NCBI GenBank assembly: GCA_965369945.1
Contig: CBDUST010000012.1
Coordinates: forward strand, 1-30,820
DNA: 30,820 nucleotides
Direction of reading: 5' to 3'
Source: JADFNO01 sp965369945
GTDB lineage: Bacteria; Planctomycetota; Phycisphaerae; Phycisphaerales; SM1A02
Positions within the stretch are counted from its first letter, which is position 1. The number at the start of each line of letters is the position of its first letter. Below the pieces are notes generated by a model. That model saw nothing but the letters and a program-made list of their open reading frames with translations. It ran no database searches and had not been told where the DNA came from. Made by a program: the position numbers and the translations under genes. Below are positions 23,302 through 30,820 of the stretch, in pieces.

Positions 23302-25926
23302 GTGATTTCCCAATGTCCCACAACTCGATGCATGTCCATCAGCTCCGTCTTACTTTGCCTCGGATTGCTGAGCTCAGCAGCACCGGCACAAGACGGTCGG
23401 CCGCAGCCGCTGCCAGCGAACGGTCCACAAGCGATCGAGCCGCAACCGGCTGAAACGCAGGGGCTTTCCAAAGACCCCGGCGAGACCCGCAACGGTCGTC
23501 GCCCACCCAGCGACGAGAAGGTGAAGTTCAGCTTCAACGACGTTCCGGTCGAGAAGACAATCGCGTTCATCGTCGAGACCACGGGCAAAGTCGTCATTCC
23601 GATCGATCTGGGCACAACCCTCAAAGCCAAGAAGATCACGCTCATCATCGACCAGTTCATTGACCGATCCGCCGCGCTGGATCTGCTGTTCCAGGCGTTT
23701 CGCCTCAACGAGATTGGGGTGATCGAGAAAGAGGACCGAATCATTATTGCCCTGCTCATTGAGATTCTGGAGTTCGATCCGCCGGTCGTCGGGCCCGACG
23801 GGAACATCATGGGCGAGACCAATCGCGGCACGATCAACACGAAGTACTACCGGCTCACCAACGCCGACGCTGAAGCCGTCAGCAGCAGCATCGAAGAGAC
23901 GCTGCCGGACTGGGCGACGATGACCGTTGACACCGGCTCCAATCAGATCATTCTCCAGGGCGACGTCGGCTTATGCCAGCGTGTTCAAGAGATGATCGAC
24001 TATATGGATCGCATTTTCCGCAGGCCCAAGACGCAGACGTTCCGGCTGGCGCACGCGGACGCCAACGAAATCGCGCAGCAAATTCTCGATCTCTTTGAGG
24101 ACACTGGTACATCGACCTCGGGGCGCACTCCTGGTCGCGGCCAGTCAACGGCACGGCGCGGGCAGACGTCCGATCAGCGCCGCCGGGAGGCTTTGCAACG
24201 GGCACGAGCCACTACCGGAGGCGAAGGCGGGGCCGGCGGCCAACCGTTGGAACTACGCATTACTGTAAACGTCCAGCAGAATTCAGTAACCGTCAGCGGC
24301 GAGCCGTCAATCATCGATCAGATCGGCGAGCTTATTGCGACCGATTGGGACCTGCCACGGTCCGAAGGCACAGCCAAGGTCTATCTGCTTGAGTACACCG
24401 ATCCGATCAAGGTGCGTGACATGCTGCAAGAGTTGCTTGGACAGGGAAGCGGGGGTGGGATCGGCGGGCGCGGTCCCGGCGGCGCCGGCGGTCAGCGAGC
24501 CGATATTCAGGACATCGTCTCAGGCATCTATCGCATCGAAGCGTATCCGGATTCAAGCACGCTCCTTGTCGTCTGCAAGACCGAAGAGAGTTTCAACTTC
24601 CTCGACTCGATCATTGCCGAGCTCGACCGGCCAATCATCCCACGGCTTCCACTGGTCGTTCCGCTGAAGCACGCCGATGCCGAGGCTGTGGCTGATGAGG
24701 TCAACGCTTTGCTCGCTCCGGCCGGAGCCCGCGTCGATATCCAGCGGCGCCAGACGGGCCTGGAAGGATTTGACATCGGCGGGCCGGCCCAGGGCGACGG
24801 CGGCGGGGGCGGGGGCGGGGCCGCGCGCGAAGGCGACGAAGGCGGAACCATCACCTTCCCTTGGCAGCAGACCCGACAGACCGAAGATGAGTCGCCCCCC
24901 TCCCCGCTCATCGGCAAGGTCCGTGTGGTGCCCGTGCACCGCCAGAACGCTGTGATGATCCTCGCTCCAGCCGAATATCGCGACGCCGTTCGAGACTTCA
25001 TCGTCAATGAGCTCGACAGCCCGGGGCGGCAGGTCATGATCTCCGCCATCATCGCTGAAATAGAACTGACGGACGAACTCGCTTTGGGACTTCGCTTTTC
25101 CAACAGCGACTCGATCCTCAGCGGATCCCCCGTCGACAACCGGCTCGGGGGAACGTTCGGCTTTACCGGCCAGGAGGACCCGCTGTTTGAGAACTTCCTC
25201 GACCTGTCGGTCCTGGACGTCAATTTCTCCATCAACGCGGCGATTCAGGCCTTGAGTCAGAAAACCAACGTGCGCATTCTCCAGGAGCCGCGCATTTTCA
25301 CCGCCGACAATCAAGAGGCCAGCTTCTTCCAAGGCCAAGACGTGCCGATCCTTTCCGGCACCCAAACGACCGATGTGGGAACCGTCAACGAACAGATCGA
25401 CTATCAACAAGTCGGCGTGGGGTTGAACGTTCGGCCCCGCATCACCGTCACGGGTGATGTCGATCTGGAGATCAATCTCGAGATCTCCAGTATCTCCGGC
25501 GCCGAATTGTTCGGCTCGCCGATTTTCGATCGCCGCGAGACCACGACGCAGGTGATTGTGAAGAACGGCCAGACGATCGTGATCTCCGGAATCATGAAGG
25601 ACATCGAATCGAAGATTACACGCGGACTTCCGATCCTCAGCGACATTCCGTTCATCGGCGAACTGTTCAAGTCACGGGAGAACACGACGAGCCGAACCGA
25701 GTTGATCGCCTTCATCACGCCTGTGATCGTGGTTGACCCCACGGAGAACGACACGAACTTCAATCGCGAAGAGCTCGACCACCTTGATGATCTGATGCTT
25801 CCGCTCAAGGAGCAGAGGCGCAGGATCCGCAAGAACAAGGACGATCTCCGTTCACGGCTGCTGCACAAGCAGTATGAGCGCTCACAATCACCGCCAGTGG
25901 ACGTGAACGATCTGAACGACGGGTGA
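23302..25926 (+). CDS. gspD: Type II secretion secretin GspD with an extra N-domain
   Basis: 874 residues from GTG 23302, chosen because AAAGG (23290-23294) is 7 nt upstream. The ATG at 23266 lies in a hairpin without a ribosome-binding site and would add 12 residues. The signal peptide ends near A29 (SSAAPA-QDG). Next come N0 (about 73-150) and then four N1-type repeats at about 181-240, 245-350, 357-445 and 449-573. Each opens with a pattern such as FRLAHADANEIAQQI and closes with a VxxxNxxxxxG-like strand. Gly-rich loops are inserted in the last three. The secretin pore domain (about 575-815) has the conserved EPRIFTADNQEASFFQGQDVPIL and GLPILSDIPFIGELF. Usual GspD has N0 plus three such repeats and about 650-700 residues. 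It forms the outer-membrane channel. Confidence 0.95.
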   Translation: MISQCPTTRCMSISSVLLCLGLLSSAAPAQDGRPQPLPANGPQAIEPQPAETQGLSKDPGETRNGRRPPSDEKVKFSFNDVPVEKTIAFIVETTGKVVIPIDLGTTLKAKKITLIIDQFIDRSAALDLLFQAFRLNEIGVIEKEDRIIIALLIEILEFDPPVVGPDGNIMGETNRGTINTKYYRLTNADAEAVSSSIEETLPDWATMTVDTGSNQIILQGDVGLCQRVQEMIDYMDRIFRRPKTQTFRLAHADANEIAQQILDLFEDTGTSTSGRTPGRGQSTARRGQTSDQRRREALQRARATTGGEGGAGGQPLELRITVNVQQNSVTVSGEPSIIDQIGELIATDWDLPRSEGTAKVYLLEYTDPIKVRDMLQELLGQGSGGGIGGRGPGGAGGQRADIQDIVSGIYRIEAYPDSSTLLVVCKTEESFNFLDSIIAELDRPIIPRLPLVVPLKHADAEAVADEVNALLAPAGARVDIQRRQTGLEGFDIGGPAQGDGGGGGGGAAREGDEGGTITFPWQQTRQTEDESPPSPLIGKVRVVPVHRQNAVMILAPAEYRDAVRDFIVNELDSPGRQVMISAIIAEIELTDELALGLRFSNSDSILSGSPVDNRLGGTFGFTGQEDPLFENFLDLSVLDVNFSINAAIQALSQKTNVRILQEPRIFTADNQEASFFQGQDVPILSGTQTTDVGTVNEQIDYQQVGVGLNVRPRITVTGDVDLEINLEISSISGAELFGSPIFDRRETTTQVIVKNGQTIVISGIMKDIESKITRGLPILSDIPFIGELFKSRENTTSRTELIAFITPVIVVDPTENDTNFNREELDHLDDLMLPLKEQRRRIRKNKDDLRSRLLHKQYERSQSPPVDVNDLNDG

Positions 25927-26240
25927 ACCGAGTGCCAGCGGCCGCAGGCTTCATTTCAACATGCCATGCGTAGGGCTCCGTTGCGCGCAATCTGGCCGCC
26001 ATGCCGATTACGAGCGAAACGCCCGAAATCACAGCCCTAGTGGTAATCTCCAGCAGGCTGGTCGTTGCCGCGATTTGGGGCTTCGCTGGCGGTAGATCGG
26101 AAGGATCTGAATCGCATTGCGATTGTTCCGTGGAGGAAGTATCGCTCATCTGATCAGGTCGGGGTCCAAGAGAGGGGCGAGATCGTATATGCTGCCCCAC
26201 CAATCGCCAATCAGGATCCCTCTGACACCCGAGGCCGAAT
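25927..26240. other. Intergenic region between gspD and the peptide transporter gene
   Basis: 314 bp without a credible gene. It holds a small palindrome, AATCGC (26110-26115) with GCGATT (26119-26124) around ATT, which could be an operator or weak hairpin. No obvious intrinsic terminator for the T2SS operon was seen. A minus-strand frame starting at 26149 runs back across the end of gspD and has no ribosome-binding site. The promoter for the transporter probably lies in the last 100 bp (a TATATG hexamer at about 26197), but no good -35 is present. Confidence 0.45.
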
Positions 26241-28127
26241 ATGAGTGATACGAACCAGGCACCCAATCAGGATCAGTCCGGCAAGCTCCGACATCCGCGT
26301 GGATTATGGGTGCTTTTTATCACCGAGATGTGGGAACGATTCAGTTACTACGGGATGCGCGCGATTCTTGTCCTGTACCTGATCGCCAGCACCGCTGAAG
26401 AACTCGCCGGTGGAGTCGCCAACGACAATCCGGGGTTTGGATGGACAAATGACAACGCCTATTTGCTCTACGGCGTGTACACGTTCATGGTCTACGTTAC
26501 CGCGATATTCGGCGGCATGCTGGCTGACCGGTTCCTGGGAACGCATCGGTCAATGCTGGTTGGCGGGTGGACGATCGCTGCCGGTCACATCACACTGGCT
26601 ATCACCAATTACTTTGACATCACGCCCGGCACGGTTGTGACTTTCCAAAACAGTCCCGGCGCTGTTGTCTCGTTCATGATCGGTCTGGCGCTCATCATCG
26701 TCGGCACGGGTTTCTTCAAACCGTGCGTCAGCGTCATGGTCGGGCAAATGTACGAGGAGAACGATCCACGGCGGGATTCGGGCTTCACGATCTTCTATAT
26801 GGGCATCAATCTCGGTGCGTTCTTTTCCCCTCTCATTGCCGGTACACTCGGGCAAACAGTCGGATGGCATTGGGGGTTTGGGTCGGCCGCGGTAGGAATG
26901 ATCGCAGGCCTGTTCTTTTATCAGAAGTTCAGACCCCGCTACCTTGGTAGCATTGGGATGCCGCCGGACAGCAGGAAATTCAACGGTCGATCACTCGTGA
27001 CATTGCTGGCCCTTGGAGGCGGCATTGTGGCCATCCCCGTCATCCCACTGATTCTTTGGCTCAGCGGCGGCTTGACTCCTTTCCTGGATCTGTGGGCGTG
27101 GCTGACCGCTACCAATTTGAGACAGGCGATAGTGTGGCTCAGCGCAGCAGGCATCATTGTCGGAGCTATCGTCGCATTCCTCTTCGCCCAACGTCCAGCT
27201 GAACGCGCTCCGCTCGGCGTCATCTTCATCCTGGCCTTCCTCGGCAACATCTTCTTCTGGACAGCATTCGAGCAGGCTGGCAGTTCGATGAACGTGTTCG
27301 CCGATCAGCAAACCAATCGCCCGTTGCCCCTTCCCGACTGGTTCCGCGAGTTCTGCCAGAATCCGGACTATGGACCGTGGTATGTGGCAGTGATCGGTGG
27401 GCTAGTCCTGCTCACGGCCCTGCTCTTTCGTTACGGTTACCGTCTGATCCGCAGCAGGTGGATGACTCTTGGTGCATGGACGTTGGCAGCCATCGGATCG
27501 GCTGCACTAGCACTGGGTGTTTGGAAACTACTGGACATCGACTCACTGAGTGAGAAACTCGGGAGCGCCGAGCAGTTTCCGTCAACGTGGTACCAATCCA
27601 TCAACCCACTGTGCATCCTTCTGCTCGCTTCAGTATTCGCGTGGCTGTGGCTCCGGCTTGACAGACTGAGGCTCAACCCGTCTACCCCATTGAAATTCGC
27701 TATCGGGCTCTGGTTGCTGGGCCTAGCCTTCATCTCGATGGTGTTCGGGGCGATGGAGGCGCGCGACGGACTGGCGGGTCCACATTGGCTACTCATCACC
27801 TACATCGTTGTCACCTGGGGCGAGCTTTGCCTCTCGCCTGTGGGGCTCTCGATGGTGACCAAGCTCGCGCCAGCCCGCCTCCAATCCTTCATGATGGGCG
27901 TGTGGTTCTTCACGTTCGCGCTTTCCAACTTGGTCGCCGGTCTGGTTGCGCGCGTTTCCACGAAGTTCATCCCGGATCTCGAAACTGGCGAGGCCGAGCT
28001 AACGTTCTTGGGCTTCGAGGGCCTGTCTGGCTTCTTCCTGATGCTCGTCGTGTTCCCGATCGGTGCGGGCGTTCTGATCCTGCTACTTTCGCCCATCCTC
28101 AAGAGGATGATGCACGGCATCAAGTAA
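26241..28127 (+). CDS. POT/PTR2 family proton-coupled oligopeptide transporter
   Basis: 628-residue polytopic inner-membrane protein that takes up di- and tripeptides with protons. The N-terminal motif ExxERFxYY is intact (E29, E32, R33, F34, Y36, Y37). The second family signature is recognisable in FYMGINLGAFFSPLIAG. About 14 hydrophobic helices can be counted, including the two extra central ones common in bacterial POTs. It is longer than the roughly 450-500 residues of E. coli homologues, with an enlarged central and late loop region (FADQQTNRPLPLPDWFREFC and after). The last signature block, WGELCLSPVGLSMVTKLAP, is clear. The start is ATG 26241 with a weak GAGG upstream. It is a single gene, convergent with the DUF255 lipoprotein gene only 20 nt away. 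Confidence 0.93.
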   Translation: MSDTNQAPNQDQSGKLRHPRGLWVLFITEMWERFSYYGMRAILVLYLIASTAEELAGGVANDNPGFGWTNDNAYLLYGVYTFMVYVTAIFGGMLADRFLGTHRSMLVGGWTIAAGHITLAITNYFDITPGTVVTFQNSPGAVVSFMIGLALIIVGTGFFKPCVSVMVGQMYEENDPRRDSGFTIFYMGINLGAFFSPLIAGTLGQTVGWHWGFGSAAVGMIAGLFFYQKFRPRYLGSIGMPPDSRKFNGRSLVTLLALGGGIVAIPVIPLILWLSGGLTPFLDLWAWLTATNLRQAIVWLSAAGIIVGAIVAFLFAQRPAERAPLGVIFILAFLGNIFFWTAFEQAGSSMNVFADQQTNRPLPLPDWFREFCQNPDYGPWYVAVIGGLVLLTALLFRYGYRLIRSRWMTLGAWTLAAIGSAALALGVWKLLDIDSLSEKLGSAEQFPSTWYQSINPLCILLLASVFAWLWLRLDRLRLNPSTPLKFAIGLWLLGLAFISMVFGAMEARDGLAGPHWLLITYIVVTWGELCLSPVGLSMVTKLAPARLQSFMMGVWFFTFALSNLVAGLVARVSTKFIPDLETGEAELTFLGFEGLSGFFLMLVVFPIGAGVLILLLSPILKRMMHGIK

Positions 28128-28147
28128 CAAGCTGCGGACGCAGTCTG

Positions 28148-30676
28148 TTAATCGCCCGATGATTCGGCAACGATCGTGACGGGAACCGCCTTCGTCGTCG
28201 GCGCCAGGCAGAGTTGATCCGTGCAGACTTGGTAGGTTACCGTCAGCTTCGGCTCACCCGTCATTTCGCCGATGCGCGTGATCCGCACTGGCAGGGTGAC
28301 CGTTCCATGGTGAACGCGTATCTCGTCGCGATATAGCTCGCCCTCGGGATAGTCCAACTCGATCTCCAAGCCGTCACCGCCGAGCATTCGAACATTGAGC
28401 CCGATCAAGTACGCCTGGCCGGGCTCATGGGCATTGATGTGGTATCCCTGGGCGATCGTCAGTGTTACCTCGAACTCCGCCGGAGCATCCTCAGATACGC
28501 GAACTTCCGCAGTGCTCGTCGTAAACTGTACGACCTCCTGATCCACGCGCGTCAACGAAGAAAGTGCGGCGGCGCGCAACGGATGCTCGCCGACGAACCG
28601 TTTCAGAGCAACGGTTGCCAATGCCGTTGAAACCGGACTTTGCGACAACTGGGTGCTAATTCCACGCAATAAGGCCGCAACGTCGTCGAGATATGATTCA
28701 TCATCGGTGAAGTCATAAAGGGCCAGAAGGTTCTGCGCCATCACGGTATTCGCCGACGGCACCGCTCCGTCATACGTGGATTTCGTACGGACAAAAAGGT
28801 CGGATTGGTCCGGCAACGTGTCGAAATACGCGCCGAGTCGATAATCCCAAAAGCGATCCCTCGCCGCCGCCGCGAGCATCACCGCTTCATCCACAAATTG
28901 CGACTCGCCTGTAGCTCGATGAAGTGCGATCAGACCGCGAATCATAAAGGCGTAGTCCACTGAGAATGCGTCGATCTTGGCCCGACCCGCTCGATAGGTG
29001 CGAAGCAAACCACCATCGTCGCTTCGCATCGTGCTCAGAACGAACTGCGCCGCAGCGCGAGCGGCGTCAATATAACCAGGCGCATCGAGCACACGCCCGC
29101 CGTCAGCCATACCGGCGATCATCAAACCGTTCCAACCGGCCAGAATCTTGTCATCGGTGCCCGGTTGATCGCGTTGATCCCGAACCTCCAATAGCGCAGC
29201 GTTCACAGCTTCAAGTCGCTCGCTGAACTCGTCGACCTCGATGCTCATTTGTTGAGCAATCACTTCCGGACGATCGATCAGGTACACGACGTTCTTGAAG
29301 CCGTCTTCCGGATGGTGCGGGTCTCGGAAATTTGTTCCGCCGCTAAAGCCGTAGGCCTGGAGCGTGAACTCGATTTCAGGCCCAAGTCCCGCCTCACCCA
29401 GTGCCTGGCGGATCTCTTGGGAGGTCCAGATATAGTTCTCGCCCTCGCGCGTGTTGACCTCGGCATCCTGAGCGCTATAGAAGCCACCTGCGGGATCAGT
29501 CATCTCACGCATGACGAAATCGAGCACTTCGCGCAGAACCTCACCGTAGAACGGATCGCCGGTGCGCTCATAAGCCTCAGCGTAGACCGAAGCCAACTGC
29601 CCGTTGTCGTAGATCATTTTCTCGAAGTGCGGCACGAGCCACTTCGGATCAGTGCTATAGCGATGGAATCCCCCGCCGATCTGATCGTACATCCCGCCGG
29701 TCGCCATTCGATCGAGCGTGTGGAGGATCGCGTTTTGAGCGGCCGGATCATCCCAGCCGACAGCCATGAGTAACTCCAGATATACGGGCATGGGAAATTT
29801 GTTGCCCCGCCCGGAGCCGAAGCCGGCGTTCTGACGGTCGTACCTCCGCATGAGGCTCAAATGCGCCTGCTGCGTCTGTCCCTGACCAAGCGGCAACCGA
29901 CTCGCAGCCGATTGAAGACTTCGAGTAACGGCGTCTGCCAACCCACTGGCATCGGCGAGAATGACGTCCCGTCGCGTCTGCCAGGCTTCATTCACTCGCG
30001 TGAGCAAGTCCATGAACTGCTGTTTACGAAAATAGGTTCCTCCAAAGAACGGTTGAAGTTTGCTCGGTTCAAGAAAGACGGACATGGGCCAGCCGCCTCG
30101 ACCGGTCACCCTTTGCACTGCGGCCATGTAGATGTCATCTACATCCGGTCGTTCTTCTCGATCGACTTTGATAGAGATGAAGTGCTCGTTCATCAGCGCG
30201 GCGACTTCCTCGACCTCGAAGCTCTCTCGCTCCATTACGTGACACCAATAGCACGTCGAGTAACCGATGCTGAGGAAGATCGGCTTGTCCTGCGTTCGAG
30301 CCGCCTCGAACGCCTCCGGTCCCCAGGCGTACCAATTCACTGGGTTGTGCGCATGTTGCAGCAGGTAGGGGCTCGTCTCGTTGATAAGCCGATTGGTGTG
30401 TGGGTGTTCGGCCACGCCTTGCTCGGGAGTGTGCGGTGAAACGGACATCGTTTCTCCTGTGACTGATTCAGGCGGCGGGGTCGGCTTTGATTCTCTCGTC
30501 ACGGCCGTTTGCACGCTCGCTGAGGGCGCGGCGGCCGAGGTGTCGTCAATCGAGGCGGCTTGTACATCCGCTCGCTCCGAGGCTTCTTTCTCACAGCCGA
30601 TCAGCGTGGAATGCCCCACCAGCAGCAGCCCAAAAACGACACGACGAAGCAAAGTGGGGGCAATAGACATGGGCAT
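28148..30676 (-). CDS. Lipoprotein with DUF255 (YyaL/SSP411 thioredoxin-like) and C-terminal DsbD-alpha-like domain
   Basis: 842 residues. The N-terminus VVFGLLLVGHSTLIGC gives a lipobox with C28, so the protein is exported and lipid-anchored. A disordered Ser/Thr/Pro linker (29-92) follows. The DUF255/thioredoxin-like module starts with NRLINETSPYLLQHAHNPVNWY and has the CxxC pair C142/C145 in STCYWCH. The central (alpha/alpha)6-barrel-like region (about 290-700) has DDKILAGWNGLMIAGMA. Residues about 725-840 resemble the N-terminal domain of DsbD: GYHINAHEPG, then TYQVCTDQLCLAP with C818 and C823, matching the DsbD-alpha cysteine pair. A role in periplasmic thiol-disulfide or redox repair is inferred. 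ATG 30676 is used, and an ATG two codons later (30670) is equally possible. Confidence 0.88.
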   Translation of the reverse strand: MPMSIAPTLLRRVVFGLLLVGHSTLIGCEKEASERADVQAASIDDTSAAAPSASVQTAVTRESKPTPPPESVTGETMSVSPHTPEQGVAEHPHTNRLINETSPYLLQHAHNPVNWYAWGPEAFEAARTQDKPIFLSIGYSTCYWCHVMERESFEVEEVAALMNEHFISIKVDREERPDVDDIYMAAVQRVTGRGGWPMSVFLEPSKLQPFFGGTYFRKQQFMDLLTRVNEAWQTRRDVILADASGLADAVTRSLQSAASRLPLGQGQTQQAHLSLMRRYDRQNAGFGSGRGNKFPMPVYLELLMAVGWDDPAAQNAILHTLDRMATGGMYDQIGGGFHRYSTDPKWLVPHFEKMIYDNGQLASVYAEAYERTGDPFYGEVLREVLDFVMREMTDPAGGFYSAQDAEVNTREGENYIWTSQEIRQALGEAGLGPEIEFTLQAYGFSGGTNFRDPHHPEDGFKNVVYLIDRPEVIAQQMSIEVDEFSERLEAVNAALLEVRDQRDQPGTDDKILAGWNGLMIAGMADGGRVLDAPGYIDAARAAAQFVLSTMRSDDGGLLRTYRAGRAKIDAFSVDYAFMIRGLIALHRATGESQFVDEAVMLAAAARDRFWDYRLGAYFDTLPDQSDLFVRTKSTYDGAVPSANTVMAQNLLALYDFTDDESYLDDVAALLRGISTQLSQSPVSTALATVALKRFVGEHPLRAAALSSLTRVDQEVVQFTTSTAEVRVSEDAPAEFEVTLTIAQGYHINAHEPGQAYLIGLNVRMLGGDGLEIELDYPEGELYRDEIRVHHGTVTLPVRITRIGEMTGEPKLTVTYQVCTDQLCLAPTTKAVPVTIVAESSGD

Positions 30677-30767
30677 ATGTTAGGCCCTGGGTGGCGGTTT
30701 CACAAAGCAAACCACATACAGAATCGCTAGAGCGGTTCGACTGAAGACGTAGCGGCTCCGGTGGCAT

Positions 30768-30820
30768 GGGCATCTTGCCCGTGCGGTCCGGCCGTGAAAA
30801 ACCGCACGGGCAGGATGCCC
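30768..30820. repeat. 20-bp inverted repeat at the window edge
   Basis: Arm 30768-30787 (GGGCATCTTGCCCGTGCGGT) is complementary to 30801-30820 at 19 of 20 positions, with a 13-nt loop. The sequence before the left arm (GTGGCAT at 30761-30767) suggests the repeat may continue past the window end. It lies upstream of the DUF255 lipoprotein gene, in non-coding sequence. It could be a bidirectional terminator, but the length and near-perfect pairing also fit a dispersed REP-like intergenic element. Confidence 0.6.

Noticed and set aside
24553..25410. 285-codon minus-strand open frame inside gspD
   Set aside because: Shadow of the secretin gene, with no family resemblance.
25805..26266. Minus-strand frame of 153 codons with an internal start at 26149 and a hydrophobic segment
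   Set aside because: Overlaps the 3' end of gspD, lacks a ribosome-binding site and shows no known domain. Kept only as a note for the intergenic region.
26208..26274. Direct repeat CAATCAGGATC at 26208-26218 and 26264-26274
   Set aside because: One copy is inside the coding sequence of the transporter; 11 bp with no other structure is probably coincidence.
28132..28143. CTGC/GCAG hairpin between the convergent genes
   Set aside because: Four base pairs only and no T tract; too weak to call a terminator.
1..30820. CRISPR arrays, tRNA and rRNA genes, phage or defence clusters
   Set aside because: No regularly spaced repeats, no cloverleaf-like sequence with a typical T-arm, and no nuclease, methylase or phage-structural gene were seen.

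Overview
The window is 30.8 kb of moderately GC-rich bacterial chromosome. It carries a nearly complete type II secretion (T2SS) gene cluster flanked by housekeeping and envelope genes. The organism is diderm, because it encodes a secretin, pseudopilins and two lipoboxed lipoproteins. I infer a Planctomycetota (Phycisphaerae-like) or related PVC bacterium. The grounds are the secretin-last T2SS gene order, Gly-rich inserts in the T2SS proteins, an acyl-activating enzyme resembling plant AAE17/18, and G/C-rich intergenic inverted repeats. No rRNA or other taxonomic marker is present, so this placement is tentative.

Layout. At the left edge is the start of a probable transposase on the minus strand (1-37), followed by about 480 bp without a gene but with several stem-loops. 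metH (521-4048, minus) is a full four-module cobalamin-dependent methionine synthase. Divergent from it is a plus-strand group (4270-9127): an S41-family peptidase lipoprotein, an exported LolA-like protein, and a NatA/NatB-type ABC exporter whose two genes overlap. Next come a large acyl-/acetyl-CoA-synthetase-like enzyme (9357-11408) and an exported helical protein of unknown function (11646-13004), which ends before a strong 14-bp stem-loop.

From 13261 to 25926 lies the T2SS operon in the order gspE-F-G-H-I-J-K-L-M-C/N-D. Most junctions from gspH onward overlap or abut by 0-8 nt, which implies translational coupling. The exception is a 96-nt gap with two stem-loops before the secretin gene. 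The gene products are the ATPase (E), the inner-membrane platform (F, L, M, and a C/PilP-like protein), five pseudopilins (G-K) and the outer-membrane secretin (D). The secretin is unusual in having four N1-type periplasmic repeats after N0. The GspL protein is a PilM/PilN-like fusion with a long disordered tail. No prepilin peptidase (GspO) or pilotin is visible, so those must be encoded elsewhere.

The right end holds a POT/PTR2 proton-coupled peptide transporter (26241-28127, plus). Convergent to it is a large lipoprotein (28148-30676, minus) that joins a DUF255/thioredoxin-like YyaL module to a C-terminal DsbD-alpha-like domain. The last 53 bases form a 20-bp, nearly perfect inverted repeat that looks like a dispersed intergenic element.

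I found no CRISPR array, no tRNA or rRNA gene, and no phage-like or defence-like cluster. The most interesting material is the variant T2SS architecture and the DUF255-DsbD-alpha fusion, not a wholly unknown system.
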